Source: Podospora pseudocomata
Lineage: Eukaryota > Ascomycota > Sordariomycetes > Sordariales > Podosporaceae
Assembly: GCF_035222375.1 (NCBI RefSeq)
Contig: NW_026946364.1
Coordinates: 558,001 to 622,000, forward strand
Length of the DNA stretch: 64,000 nt
Direction: 5' to 3'
The notes beneath the pieces were generated by a model. The model saw nothing but the letters and a program-made list of their open reading frames with translations, ran no database searches and had not been told where the DNA came from. Positions 1 through 9,497 of this stretch are shown one piece after another. How positions within the stretch are numbered: the stretch's first letter is position 1; every line of letters starts with the position of its first letter. Both the position numbers and the translations under genes were made by a program.

Positions 1-1131
1 AAAACACTCATCACTCACGGATTTACACTGGATAAGGACGGCAAGAAGATGTCCAAGTCTCTCGGGAACATCATCTCTGCCAATGAGGTTATGGACGGCT
101 CGCTTCTTTTTGAGCCACCCCAGCCTGGTCAACCACAAGGCAGAAAGAACCGCGAACCAGAAGCGCTGGGCCCGGATGCTCTGCGCCTTTGGATTGCAAC
201 CAGTGACTACACAGGCGATATCATTTTAGGCAAGCCAGTCCTCCGGACTGTCCATCAAGTCCTGCTCAAGTACCGCACCATCATCAAGATGTTCACCGGA
301 AGCATGCAGCCTGATGCCCGCACAGCCCCCTTAACAGTGGCCGATCACATTGCGTTGATCCAGCTCAAGGATGTCATGCAAGAAGTCGGCAAGTACTACG
401 ACAACTACGAGTTCAACAAGGCGCAAGCGGCCCTCAGCCGCTGGGTTGTCAATGACGTGTCGGCTTTCTACCTGGAGACACTCAAGGACAGACTATACTG
501 CGGTGACTCTGGCGGCGTTTTGGAGCCCATCTTCAACGGCCTGTTGAGAATGCTGGCGCCCGTCACGCCCGTGCTTGTCGAAGAGGCATGGGAGTACCGC
601 CCTCAGTGGATGAAGGATGATGCTTCTCTTGTTCACCCTCTCAAGCAGCTTTATGACGCCCCGCTTATTGAACCTGTTAGACTTAGTTACGATGAGAAGA
701 CCATCCGGGAGAGCATCCCTGCTATTATGGCTGCGCATGGCGCCATCAAGGCTGCTTCGGAGCGGGCGAGATTGGACAAGGTGCTCGGCTCGTCGCTGGG
801 GTGCTCGGTTGTGTTGGTGTCTCATGCTGAGGGTGGGTTGGCTGTTTTGGAACGGTTCAAGGATGAGCTGGATGCCATGTTTGTGGTTTCGGCGGTGGAT
901 ATTGTTCAATCTAACGGAGGCGAGACGCCCAAGGAGGTTGAGGGGGCGGAGTGGAAGTATAGTGAGGTGTTTGAGGTCAGTGGGAAGGCTCATACGGCGT
1001 ATGTTCTGCCTCCGAAGCAGCATAAATGTCCCCGGTGCTGGAGGTATGTTGCGCCGGTGGAGGATGCGCTTTGCGGAAGGTGTGGGGAGGTTGTTGAGGC
1101 GCGGGCTGGTGAGGCTGCCAAAGAGGTGTAA
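1..1131 (+). CDS. ISM1: Mitochondrial isoleucyl-tRNA synthetase, C-terminal part (5' end outside window)
   Basis: This is the 3' part of a class I aminoacyl-tRNA synthetase that charges mitochondrial tRNA-Ile. The frame is open from base 1. The KMSKS signature of class I enzymes (KKMSKSLGN) lies at bases 43-69, so the catalytic domain is cut by the window edge. After it come the conserved helical anticodon-binding domain and a C-terminal zinc ribbon with two Cys pairs (CPRC and CGRC, about bases 1027-1090), typical of bacterial-type and mitochondrial IleRS. The product ends in AAKEV and TAA. No intron is needed in this part. The first ATG in the window (49) is internal and not the start. The next gene, ROK1, begins 322 bp downstream on the same strand. 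IleRS is preferred over ValRS or LeuRS because of the C-terminal zinc motif. Confidence 0.9.
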   Translation, partial: KTLITHGFTLDKDGKKMSKSLGNIISANEVMDGSLLFEPPQPGQPQGRKNREPEALGPDALRLWIATSDYTGDIILGKPVLRTVHQVLLKYRTIIKMFTGSMQPDARTAPLTVADHIALIQLKDVMQEVGKYYDNYEFNKAQAALSRWVVNDVSAFYLETLKDRLYCGDSGGVLEPIFNGLLRMLAPVTPVLVEEAWEYRPQWMKDDASLVHPLKQLYDAPLIEPVRLSYDEKTIRESIPAIMAAHGAIKAASERARLDKVLGSSLGCSVVLVSHAEGGLAVLERFKDELDAMFVVSAVDIVQSNGGETPKEVEGAEWKYSEVFEVSGKAHTAYVLPPKQHKCPRCWRYVAPVEDALCGRCGEVVEARAGEAAKEV

Positions 1132-1453
1132 ATAGATGAAATACCCATTCTCTTGAAGAGCCACAGGAATTGTAAGATATGTACAATACATCACTTGACC
1201 GCACAACCCTGACTTCTGAACGGGGAGCTTGAGCTTAGACCCCAGACTCGAGCTGCCGCCGGCAAATCGTCCCCATCGATAAGACCCTTGGCAGCCAATT
1301 GTGGGGCACAACTTTTTCTTATCGAACCTTTCTTCGATGCAGTTTCTCGAAAATTGTTTGCAGGCATTCACTTTTCAACAGCTTCGCGCGCGCAGACATT
1401 CCCAAGTGTTGCGACAGTACCACGTCGCCAATTGATTTAATTTACAGACAGTC

Positions 1454-3745
1454 ATGGATATCCTCAAAATCCTCTCCCGAGGCACAAAGCCAAACCCGAA
1501 AAACCAAACCGCAAAGGGTTCAGCCGCCGCAGTCGCAGCCACAGCAAAGCTCCCCTCCGCCGGCGCGGTCCCCCACCCGCAGCTCTTCAACGACCCGGTG
1601 TCTTCCTCCTCGAGGGGGAAGAAGAGGAAGAGGAAGAATAAGAGTGGTGATAAAGATGCTGAAGATGACGGGCCGGAAAACGACGACGAGGACGACCTAA
1701 GCGACGTCAACTTTTTCGCGCCGCCCAAGCCCAGGACTGAGGCTGTTCAGCAACACAATGAAGAGGATGGAGAAGACCAAAAGAAAAAGAAGAACAAAAA
1801 GCGCAAGGTCAAGACGCTGGACGAGGACGAATGCAAGCAGATTTTGAGGTCGCACAGGTTAAAATTTACGTTGCTGTCCGAGTCGGTTGGTGGTGTTGCT
1901 GAGTTGGAGGCGCGGGCGGTAGGGGAGAAGAAGGAGAAGAAGAAAAAGTCGAAGGAGGGAGGGGAGGAAGAGGGCAAGGAAAAGGGGCCCAAAAAGGGAA
2001 AACTTGCGCAACTCTGGCCCCAGCCTTTGACTGCGTTTGGGCAGCTGAAGTATGATTATGGGATCAATCAGACTTTGGCAGATAATATTACACGACAGGG
2101 GTTTAAAGTCCCCACGGAAGTGCAGATGGGCGCGCTGCCGCTTTTGTTGCAGCCGGGGACGGCGCTGGGGGATAAGGAGATGGAGAAGGGGGTGGACTTT
2201 TTGGCTGTTGCGCCGACGGGGAGCGGGAAGACGATTACGTTTTTGATTCCGGCTATTGAGGGGGTTTTGAAGGCTAGGGGGGAGGTGAATGAGGGGGGAG
2301 AGGTCAAGAATGAACTGAGGGCGATTGTGGTTGCGCCTACGAGGGAGTTGGCGAGTCAGATTGTGAATGAGGGGAGAAAGTTGGCTATTGGGACGGGGGT
2401 GAGGGTTGTGTTGATGAAGAGGGGGTTGAGATTGCAGGCAGAGGGTAGAGCGGAGAAGGCTGAGGAGGATAGTGACTCTGAGAATGAAGAGGAGAAGCCA
2501 GAGGAGGCAGAGCACGTCCAGGGCGAGGATGAGGAAGACAAGGAAGACAGTGACGAGGAGGATGGCGACGACAAGAAGAAAGATCAGAAAGAAAAACCTC
2601 TGGCGAGAGTCGACATCCTCGTTACCACCCCGAAAATCCTCCTCAACTTTCTGTCTGACGACGGCAAGCTCACCAACTCCAAGAGAACCCTCCCCACAGT
2701 CCGAAGCCTCATCCTCGACGAAGCCGACGTCCTCCTCGACCCCATCTTCCGCAAGCAAACCATGGCCATCTGGAAGTCTTGCGTTCACCCCGACGTAGCC
2801 CTGACCTGCTGGTCAGCAACAATGGCCTCTAACATCGAGGCCTTGGTGACAAAACACCTCTCCAAACGCGCCAAACACTTCAACATCTCCCGCCCTCTCA
2901 TTCGTCTGGTAGTCGGCCTCAAAGACACCGCCGTTCCCAACGTAACCCACAAGCTGATTTACACCGCCACCGAGCAAGGCAAGCTCCTGGCACTCCGACA
3001 ACTCCTCCACCCAGCCTCCTCTTCCGACTCCGGCCCCCCATTGCGCCCCCCATTTATAGTGTTTACCCAAACTATTGACCGCGCCAAGGCCCTGCATAAA
3101 GAACTGCAATTCGACATCCCCCTCGAAGCGGGCGGGCAGGCCCGAATCGCAGTTCTTCACTCCTCGCTGAGTGACCAGATCCGCTCCAAAATCATGACAA
3201 AGTTCCGGACGGGTGAAGTCTGGGTTTTGATCACGACCGACGTCCTCGCCCGGGGCGTGGATTTTGCAGGTGTGAACGGTGTAGTTAACTATGACGTCCC
3301 TACTTCAGCGGCGGGGTATGTTCACCGTGCCGGGCGGACTGGTCGTGCTGGGAGGGAGGGTGGTGTAGCTGTTACTTTTTACACAAAGGAGGATATCCCG
3401 TTTGTGAAGTCGGTGGCGAACGTCATTGCTGCGAGTGAAAAGCAGGCTGGTAAGGCGGGCAGTGGGGAGGAGTCGGTCAAGAAGTGGCTTTTGGATGCGC
3501 TGCCCAAGGTTGCGAAGGAGGATAAGAGGAAGTTGAAGGTGAGGGGTGTCGAGGCGAGGAGGGCTGGAGGAAAAGAGGCGAGTATTACTACGCAGAGCAG
3601 CTGGGAGAGGAGGAAGGAGAATAATAAACGGCAGGCGATTGAGGCGAGTAAGAAGAGGAAGAGGATGGCGTTGCAGGCGGAGAAGCAAGGTGGTGGAAAG
3701 AAGAAGGATGATGATGGGGAGGAATGGGGTGGGTTGGATGATTAG
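1454..3745 (+). CDS. ROK1: ATP-dependent RNA helicase ROK1 (DEAD-box, ribosome biogenesis)
   Basis: A 763-residue intronless DEAD-box helicase. Rok1/DDX52 acts in the nucleolus on 18S pre-rRNA processing in the small-subunit processome. Visible motifs: Walker A APTGSGKT at about residues 253-260, PTRELASQ (Ia), DEAD at about 422-425, SAT at about 454-456, TTDVLARGVDF (V) and HRAGRTGRAGREG (VI) at about 624. The N terminus (MDILKILSRG) and the basic K/R-rich stretches at both ends fit Rok1 of other fungi. A very acidic insert of about 50 residues lies between motif Ia and the DEAD box (bases ~2450-2600). ATG 1454 is the first in frame and gives the family N terminus. The gene runs tail-to-tail with the SPRY gene, with only 148 bp between the stop codons. 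Confidence 0.93.
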   Translation: MDILKILSRGTKPNPKNQTAKGSAAAVAATAKLPSAGAVPHPQLFNDPVSSSSRGKKRKRKNKSGDKDAEDDGPENDDEDDLSDVNFFAPPKPRTEAVQQHNEEDGEDQKKKKNKKRKVKTLDEDECKQILRSHRLKFTLLSESVGGVAELEARAVGEKKEKKKKSKEGGEEEGKEKGPKKGKLAQLWPQPLTAFGQLKYDYGINQTLADNITRQGFKVPTEVQMGALPLLLQPGTALGDKEMEKGVDFLAVAPTGSGKTITFLIPAIEGVLKARGEVNEGGEVKNELRAIVVAPTRELASQIVNEGRKLAIGTGVRVVLMKRGLRLQAEGRAEKAEEDSDSENEEEKPEEAEHVQGEDEEDKEDSDEEDGDDKKKDQKEKPLARVDILVTTPKILLNFLSDDGKLTNSKRTLPTVRSLILDEADVLLDPIFRKQTMAIWKSCVHPDVALTCWSATMASNIEALVTKHLSKRAKHFNISRPLIRLVVGLKDTAVPNVTHKLIYTATEQGKLLALRQLLHPASSSDSGPPLRPPFIVFTQTIDRAKALHKELQFDIPLEAGGQARIAVLHSSLSDQIRSKIMTKFRTGEVWVLITTDVLARGVDFAGVNGVVNYDVPTSAAGYVHRAGRTGRAGREGGVAVTFYTKEDIPFVKSVANVIAASEKQAGKAGSGEESVKKWLLDALPKVAKEDKRKLKVRGVEARRAGGKEASITTQSSWERRKENNKRQAIEASKKRKRMALQAEKQGGGKKKDDDGEEWGGLDD

Positions 3746-3893
3746 TTCGTTGTTGTTACCAGAAGTAAATACCCTTTTGTTGTAGAATTATCAAAACGGA
3801 CGCGCTGGTTGTAGAGAATTAATCTGTGTACTGTTCAAAGCCTATCCATATCTACACCCCAAAACTACCCCTAAATTACCCCTTATTCAACTG

Positions 3894-5432
3894 CTACCCC
3901 CTCTTCCCAGGATAATACCCCTCCGGCAAAAACAACCACGTCTCCGGCCTAAAAATCACCTCAAAACCAACCCCCCCATACGTGCCCACCGCACAACTCA
4001 AATCATGATACCCCTCCAACCCCGTCACGGGCAAATCAGTCGAGTCACCCTCCTCGTGCAAATTCCACCTCCCAGCCTGCAGCCCGTTCCTCGTAAAGAA
4101 AATCTCCGTCTCCATCCTCCCTGCCACCGCGGTAAAAGTCATACCGATACCATACCTCTCCCCCACTCTAAACGGTCCCGTAAAGTCCTTGCCTCCCCAC
4201 CGGTCATTGATGAACTTGTGGCCGTCATCACCGTGAACAGCCAACGACCCGCGGTGCCAGCCAGGCTGCCGGAAGGATGGGTAAGGGAGGGCGGTGAACC
4301 CCAGACTGAGACAAATCTCGTGGGGGTTGGCGGCCGAAGTGATGGCGACTTCGTAGTAGATTGTCTTCTCTGGGGTGGGGGAGGTGAAGGGAGAGTGGGT
4401 TTTTACTGTGTAGAGGGGGGGATAGCCGATGATGCTGGGTTTGGTGTTAGCACTGATTAAAAGAGTTGAGTGATGATAACGGCAAAACAAAACATACCAA
4501 GAATCAGTGGCGTTCCTGTCTGTCTGACCGGCCCAAATGCCGTGCTCTTTGAACTGGAGGGTTCCCTTGAACACATCGGGGACCATCAGACGGGGGTTGT
4601 GGTTGTTTTGAGCCTCCAGGGAGTGGTGGTCGAGGTCAATGGGCGGGGAAAGGGGGTGCTGACGGCACCATGCCTCGCCTGCTTCGGCTTCGGCCTCGGT
4701 GGCGTTGGTTGCGTGGGAGGAGTCATACGCCGCGAAGAAAGCAGGAGGGGGTGGAAAGAGAGAGGTGTCGGGGACGACTGACTCCCAGTCGTGCTTGGTC
4801 TCCTGGGGTTTAGATGCTGCGGGAATGGGAGGAGCGCTGGGAGGGGGAATGGAGGCGTAGTCATTACGCGGGAGAGGAGGACCAGGAGGGGGGGCGTAGT
4901 CGTTGCTAGCTCCGTGAGACGGTGGAGGCCCGGGAGGAGGAGCAAAGTCGTCACCAGCTCCGTGGGAATGGGGCGGCGGTGGTCCCAGGGGAGGTGCGTA
5001 GTCATTCCCGGTTCCGTGAGAAGGGGGTGGTCCGGGAGGAGGCGCATAGCTCTCTACGGCCGGCCGGGTATGAGAAGGAGGCGGCCCCGGAGGAGGGGCA
5101 TAGTCGTTGGCTGGTAACTCAGCTGGTGCATTAGAGTTGTGGACTGAGTCGGGAAGCTCAACGGGCATGGTGTGAGGTGTAGCTTGTGTCTGGCTGTACA
5201 GATTATTGGAATTCCAGGATGCTGGAGGTTGAACAGCAGAGAGGGGGCTAGGAGGCGGCGGCTGGTTATATTGCTGCTGATGCTGATGCTGCTGGGGCTG
5301 TGCCTGGTGTGATGCCGAAGCGCTTGCTTTTGGCTCAGGTGCATACGTTGGCTGCTGAGGCGCCTGCCCTGGGGCTGGTCGTGGGGGAAGATCATCCCCA
5401 TCATAGAGGTTCTTTTTGCTGCCGAAACACAT
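3894..5432 (-). CDS. SPRY/B30.2-domain protein with Pro-rich repeat N terminus
   Basis: The frame is open for 512 codons, but a probable 63-nt intron lies inside it at 4435-4497 (donor GTATGT, branch GCTAAC, acceptor CCCAG). It is a multiple of three with no stop, so the spliced product would be about 491 residues. The N-terminal half is low-complexity: a Gln/His-rich run, then about five repeats of a YAPPPGPPPSH-type unit. The C-terminal ~230 residues are a SPRY domain (IYYEVAITSA, LGFTALPYPSFRQPGWHRGSLAVHGDDG, RYGIGMTF, EIFFTRNG, CAVGTYG), a protein-interaction fold. Fungal SPRY proteins with this architecture are poorly characterised; some relatives (Ssh4-type) are adaptors for membrane-protein ubiquitination. 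No transmembrane segment is seen. The function is unknown; the domain call is firm. Confidence 0.85.
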   Translation of the reverse strand: MCFGSKKNLYDGDDLPPRPAPGQAPQQPTYAPEPKASASASHQAQPQQHQHQQQYNQPPPPSPLSAVQPPASWNSNNLYSQTQATPHTMPVELPDSVHNSNAPAELPANDYAPPPGPPPSHTRPAVESYAPPPGPPPSHGTGNDYAPPLGPPPPHSHGAGDDFAPPPGPPPSHGASNDYAPPPGPPLPRNDYASIPPPSAPPIPAASKPQETKHDWESVVPDTSLFPPPPAFFAAYDSSHATNATEAEAEAGEAWCRQHPLSPPIDLDHHSLEAQNNHNPRLMVPDVFKGTLQFKEHGIWAGQTDRNATDSWYVLFCRYHHSTLLISANTKPSIIGYPPLYTVKTHSPFTSPTPEKTIYYEVAITSAANPHEICLSLGFTALPYPSFRQPGWHRGSLAVHGDDGHKFINDRWGGKDFTGPFRVGERYGIGMTFTAVAGRMETEIFFTRNGLQAGRWNLHEEGDSTDLPVTGLEGYHDLSCAVGTYGGVGFEVIFRPETWLFLPEGYYPGKRG

Positions 5433-6180
5433 TTTGGCTGGTTTTAGATTCTGTTTTGTTTCCTTTTGGTGAGATGTTGTAAGCGCACACGTTTTAAAGC
5501 GACTGGATGTTGGATGGTTGCCCAGCCACGAAGCACCTCAGCCAACGGGTGATAGACAAAGGTCAGTGAATGCCTTGCCTTTCAAATTCCAAAACCTATA
5601 GCAACAGAACGACCGGCTTTAATGTCCTTCTTGCGGCATCAGATGATGAGTGATGGATTAGGACACGGAGGGACCAACTGACACGCGCTGGATAGAGAAC
5701 CTTTTGGGGTGCGCAGCCACTGCCAAGATGGCGCTAGCCACCTGCGTAACCAGGCTTGATAACAGCACAAGAACCCTCCAATTCCCCAAGACAGTCGCTA
5801 CCTGCCCCACATTGCACCACCTGGATAATGACGTTGCTGCCAGACGAACTTACAATCTGTGGCGTTTAGCTACAGAACGTTTGAGTGGGGGACTGTACCC
5901 AGTCAATATTTGGAAACTGGCGAGGCCAGTCCAATCTTGCTCGAAGTCTCCTGGTGACGTGGAAAGTAAGTTTGGCTTGGCGTTCCTGGCGCACTTTCAG
6001 AGCCGATGTCCGATGACTACCGGACCAATATAGGCCTTCCGTCGGCCCGATCGGATTGTGGATCTCGGCGAAGAGTTGACGATGAATAAGGGCAAGTATG
6101 TACGCCTGGGAAACATAACTTTATATGATGTGGCTCAGACCGAACGCATTGTGTAAGGATAAGGTCCCGGTATTGCCCTT
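5433..6180. other. Intergenic: divergent upstream region of the SPRY gene
   Basis: No gene is supported. An open frame at 5704-6033 on the plus strand has no recognisable motif and is treated as chance. The 5433-5550 part should hold the SPRY gene promoter. Confidence 0.5.
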
Positions 6181-6509
6181 AATATCTTCAATGCTCGATA
6201 TGTTATCACAGATAGTGAAAATCAAAGTTGAGAATTTCTGAGGACAAATAAAAATGTCTAAAACTGCGTTTATTAACATCAAGTTATCTTCAAAGTATCA
6301 CACAAATCAAACAAGTCAAATTTAAAGGCCTATTTGACATAAAATAAAAAATTTAACGGTATATTTGAAATGATTCAAATTGAATTAAGTAAGCTAAATA
6401 CTTTTAAATCATATCACTAATTACTACCCAATAACTATATCTACTACTGACATATACCTGTTCAAATGGGTTCTTGTAGGGTCTATTTTACAGTAGCTTA
6501 CTGCTGTAA
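6181..6509. other. AT-rich, RIP-like stretch
   Basis: Base composition drops sharply to AT-rich sequence full of TA and stop codons in all frames, unlike both neighbours. It adjoins the inverted-repeat transposon. An AAAGGCCTATTT motif at about 6326-6337 recalls the AGGCCT-core repeats at 21.5 and 23.6 kb. It may be the RIP-degraded 3' continuation of the alpha-kinase pseudogene, but no kinase residues can be read in it. Confidence 0.5.
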
Positions 6510-6631
6510 TGTAACAAACTCCTATCCAGAACCTCTGAAAGAGATACTGGTTAAAGGCACTTTTAAATAATCCTGGTTCGGTAAAGCCAAACAGTGTACG
6601 ACAAATGGCTTGTCTTAATCACAACAGTCTA
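6510..6631 (+). repeat. Left terminal inverted repeat of the 621-bp element
   Basis: It matches the inverted right arm (7011-7130). This arm carries T or A where the right arm has C or G at most differing positions, so it appears the more RIP-damaged copy. Confidence 0.75.
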
Positions 6632-7010
6632 ATGTCACAGACCAACTATATAGTGAAATGGTGAGAAAACACACAAATACAACCAAGACACCACAAATAC
6701 ACCCTCAACAGGTCCCTGAATGAATACACCTGCGTGACAGTGGCTTGTCACAGACCAACCATATAGCAAGGCAGGGTGGAGACTGCAGCAGGCCGTGAGG
6801 GCCAATTAGGTAAGATGCAACGGCGGGGCTGCAGGACAGCGGGACGCTCACCTCTTGGCAGAGCCGAGCCGGCTCAGTGGGCTCAGCAACTGAGCCATGG
6901 TAGCCAGGTACAGAGGTACCTGGAAGGTTGAGGTCTATATATACAGAGGAACTGGCTGGTGTAGACAGACATTTCCGCAGTATGCAATACAAGTCACAAT
7001 CGTTGGTATC

Positions 7011-7130
7011 TAGACTGTTGTGATTGAGACAAGCCATTGTTGTGCACTGTTTAGCTGCATCGAACCAGGATTGTTCAGAAGCGCCTTCGACTAGTATCCC
7101 TTTCAGAGTTCTGGATAGGGGTTCGTCACA
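7011..7130 (-). repeat. Right terminal inverted repeat of the 621-bp element
   Basis: Inverted partner of 6510-6631. It is more GC-rich and probably closer to the ancestral sequence. It ends at 7130, directly before the target-site copy TGTTGTAA. Confidence 0.75.
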
Positions 7131-8583
7131 TGTTGTAAAAGAATGACTTGGCAACAAGGCGAGTGGTGGAGGAGGTCGTTCGGGCGTAGGGCGCCACACG
7201 CGTCGCCCCCTTGTTGAATGGAGTCGAGCGAGTGTGAAGAGTCAGATGAATCAAGCCTATCCGGATCTTTCTGTTGGACATCATCATATCCGTAAGCGTG
7301 TGGGCGCTGTATGTCATGATCTCGGGGCAAAGACCTTCCAGCTCCAAGGTCTTGTCAAACCAGCCAGGTGTGTCCCACTGCGGTGCAATGACTCTAGTTG
7401 TATATCCTCTTCGTCCTCCTTGATGAACACGAGCTATTAACCAGGTTATGTTGCTCTTTTCTGCCCCCGAGTACCATCAGCATTGTTTCCGCTTCTCAAT
7501 GCCAAGAAAGATGAACGCTGGTATTCGAGATGGACATCGAGGTGGCCTGCACGATCAAGCCCTGTAGAGCACTGTACTAGTTCCCTAGATTTAACTCGGG
7601 GAACGTGAGGCCTGACTTGCCACAGCGATGAAGCTTGTTGTTGACCTGCTCGCTGTAGTAATTGTCAGGAAGTAGGCTAGCCCCTGCTCCAGCTCCCGCA
7701 TAGACCTGCGCGAAGACCGCGGCCATGCGATCGGTATGAGCAGTGATGCGCAAGAAGATGTAGTTGATGTTCAATTTGACCAGTCTGTGGATCAGCCAGT
7801 TGTATGTAAGGCCGTGATGCTCACTACCTGGCTCCATCCAGCTATCACGCAATAAGTCATTCAGGTCTCGACCCTGCGGTGCTGCATCGGCGATGTGAAT
7901 GAGGCACCGGGTTTGTTGCTGCCAGGAACTTTTGGTGGCCCTCTGTATGGCGCCAAGAACATCTTCGGGATAGTCGTCTCCTCTAGTTGCGGTCAAGGTG
8001 TTAAGAAAGACCAAGACTTCCTCAACGGAAGTTGTAAAGTCTTGAAACTGGATATGGGGTTTGTCCCGGTGATCTTTGTACCCAACCACAGCAATACGTA
8101 AGGTGGTTTCGTCAAAGAATAATCTTTTGACCTCAGCTACGGTACTCTTGATTTGTTGTTTGACGGCGTCGAGATATGCTTTCAGAGGATGCGTGGTATC
8201 GACGAGAAATAGCAGGTCGGTTCAGCAGGCTGCCTTGAAGATCCCCTTCGTGTTGCGTGGTGGTAATGCAGCGTTTGCTCTGTCTACCGCTTCTAGGAAC
8301 TGACGTATTCGAACTGTAGAGCTGACGGCAGATGCTGTTGAAATGGTACTGCGAGGGCCGACTCTGAAGCAGAGCCCTCCACAGACGACCCAACGCAAAC
8401 AAAGCTCATCTGCGAAGGTGTTGATATCACAGATTCCGAGGGAGTTAAAATTCCAGATTGAGTAGGAGTCGACCTGTCTGATTGTAAAGATAGTGTACTT
8501 CTCGTAGGCACAGAACGCAAAAAAGCATTGACGATGGCAGTTATTTCAGCGCGCGAGGCTCTGGAGCGAGAGATGGACTCCAT
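7131..8583 (-). pseudogene. vWA plus alpha-kinase protein pseudogene, cut by the transposon
   Basis: Read on the minus strand from ATG 8583, the N-terminal frame (MESISRSRASRAEITAIVNA) runs to a stop at 8293. After a frame change a von Willebrand A domain appears: DLLFLVDTTHPLKAYLDAV with a MIDAS-like start, then VVGYKDHRDKPHIQFQDFT, and HIADAAPQGRD (7577-8220). A TGA at 8222-8224 interrupts the domain start. The vWA frame ends at a TAG near 7577. In another frame 7440-7131 reads APQWDTPGWFDKTLELEGLCPE and then PFNKGATRVAPYAR..RLVAKSFF, resembling the N-lobe of an alpha-kinase (EF2K/MHCK type). The gene stops abruptly at the transposon boundary at 7130. At least one frameshift, several in-frame stops and the insertion mark it as non-functional. 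The vWA/alpha-kinase architecture is common in filamentous fungi. An intron could explain one break, but not all. Confidence 0.7.
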
Positions 8584-9497
8584 GATTGCTAGAGACTACT
8601 GTACGGTTGCCGGAGAGAACGTCTGAGAAGGGGAGCATCGCCTTGCTTATATATGTGTATTAGCGGGCAAAAATTTCGAGTGAGATAAGCACTTTGTGTT
8701 TAACTACTATCATCTCCTTTGATAGGTGTTTAGGAAATCTTTAACCGCCACTTTAAAGGGGAATGTTGTGGAGTCGGTTGGATGGTGAAAGAACCGGTCG
8801 AACTTTGGGGTCTATTTACACGCAATAGCCATTACCCATTAACCACCACTACCATCACACAGGTGTGTACTTCTCACTGCGGAATGGTGGAGCGGTGCCT
8901 AATACGGCCGAGACAGACCATGTGAGAGATGTGGTAACAGCCTCCGGTAGGTGGCCGTTTGCTCCGGTCGAGCCCCAGGTTACGAGAGGAATGAGTGAAC
9001 AAAAAGACTTAGTGTGCTGACACCTCCAAATCACAACCTCCAATTACGAAGTTTAAGGGCAGATGGTGGAGGTGAAAGATCCCAACCGAGCCAAAATTCC
9101 TCAACAGTTCTGTAGGTACTCTTAGCTCATGATATTCTGCAGCCGGGCCAAAAAGACACATCTCGGATGGTGGGATTCAAATGGGATAGTAAGTCATACG
9201 CAATAGGTAGTCGTTGGTGATCAGACTCGCAGAGCAACACTCAAAATCCACCCGATGCTTGAGGCAAATGAAAGACTCAGATTGCCTTACTATCAACCTA
9301 GCTGGGCAACAGCTGGCCCAAAATCCAGCCACACCATCGCACATGCCATCTGAAAACCGAACAGCAACCCCAATCATCCCCAAATACCTGACGCCGAAAA
9401 GCCTCGACCCATTTTACAAAGTTCAATGGCATCAAAATGCCCCCAGACGCCCTTGACTCCCCCCACCAACCCTTCGATGATAACTCCTCAAGCCTAT
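8584..9497. other. Intergenic, no gene seen
   Basis: Promoter side of the vWA/alpha-kinase pseudogene and 3' flank of the exchanger gene. Only short open frames without recognisable motifs are present. Confidence 0.5.
8646..8653 (-). promoter_or_regulatory. TATA box of the vWA/alpha-kinase pseudogene
   Basis: TATATAAG on the minus strand, about 63 bp upstream of the ATG at 8583. The promoter looks intact although the gene is broken, suggesting fairly recent inactivation. Confidence 0.45.

Larger units (their letters stand above)
6510..7130. mobile_element. Non-autonomous inverted-repeat transposon (MITE-like), ~621 bp
   Basis: Two long arms face each other: 6510-6631 on the left and 7011-7130 on the right. 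The reverse complement of the right arm aligns along its whole length with the left arm, and nearly all differences are transitions. The outer ends read TGTAACAAACTCC on the left and, inverted, TGTGACGAACCCC on the right. The flanks form an 8-bp near-duplication, TGCTGTAA (6502-6509) and TGTTGTAA (7131-7138), as expected for a target-site duplication with one C-to-T change. The interior holds no transposase frame; it contains a direct repeat of about 19 bp (near 6634 and 6748) and a TATA-like tatatatag near 6940. An 8-bp duplication suggests a hAT-type element, but terminal repeats of 120 bp are more Mutator-like. An alternative is two LTR fragments in inverse orientation. It sits inside the alpha-kinase pseudogene. 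Confidence 0.7.

Noticed and set aside
493-1371. 292-codon minus-strand frame opposite ISM1
   Set aside because: Fully antisense to an unambiguous synthetase gene; composition is the mirror of the coding strand and no domain is visible.
6705-7199. 164-codon minus-strand frame
   Set aside because: It straddles the transposon boundary at 7130 and joins unrelated sequence, so it cannot be an ancestral gene.
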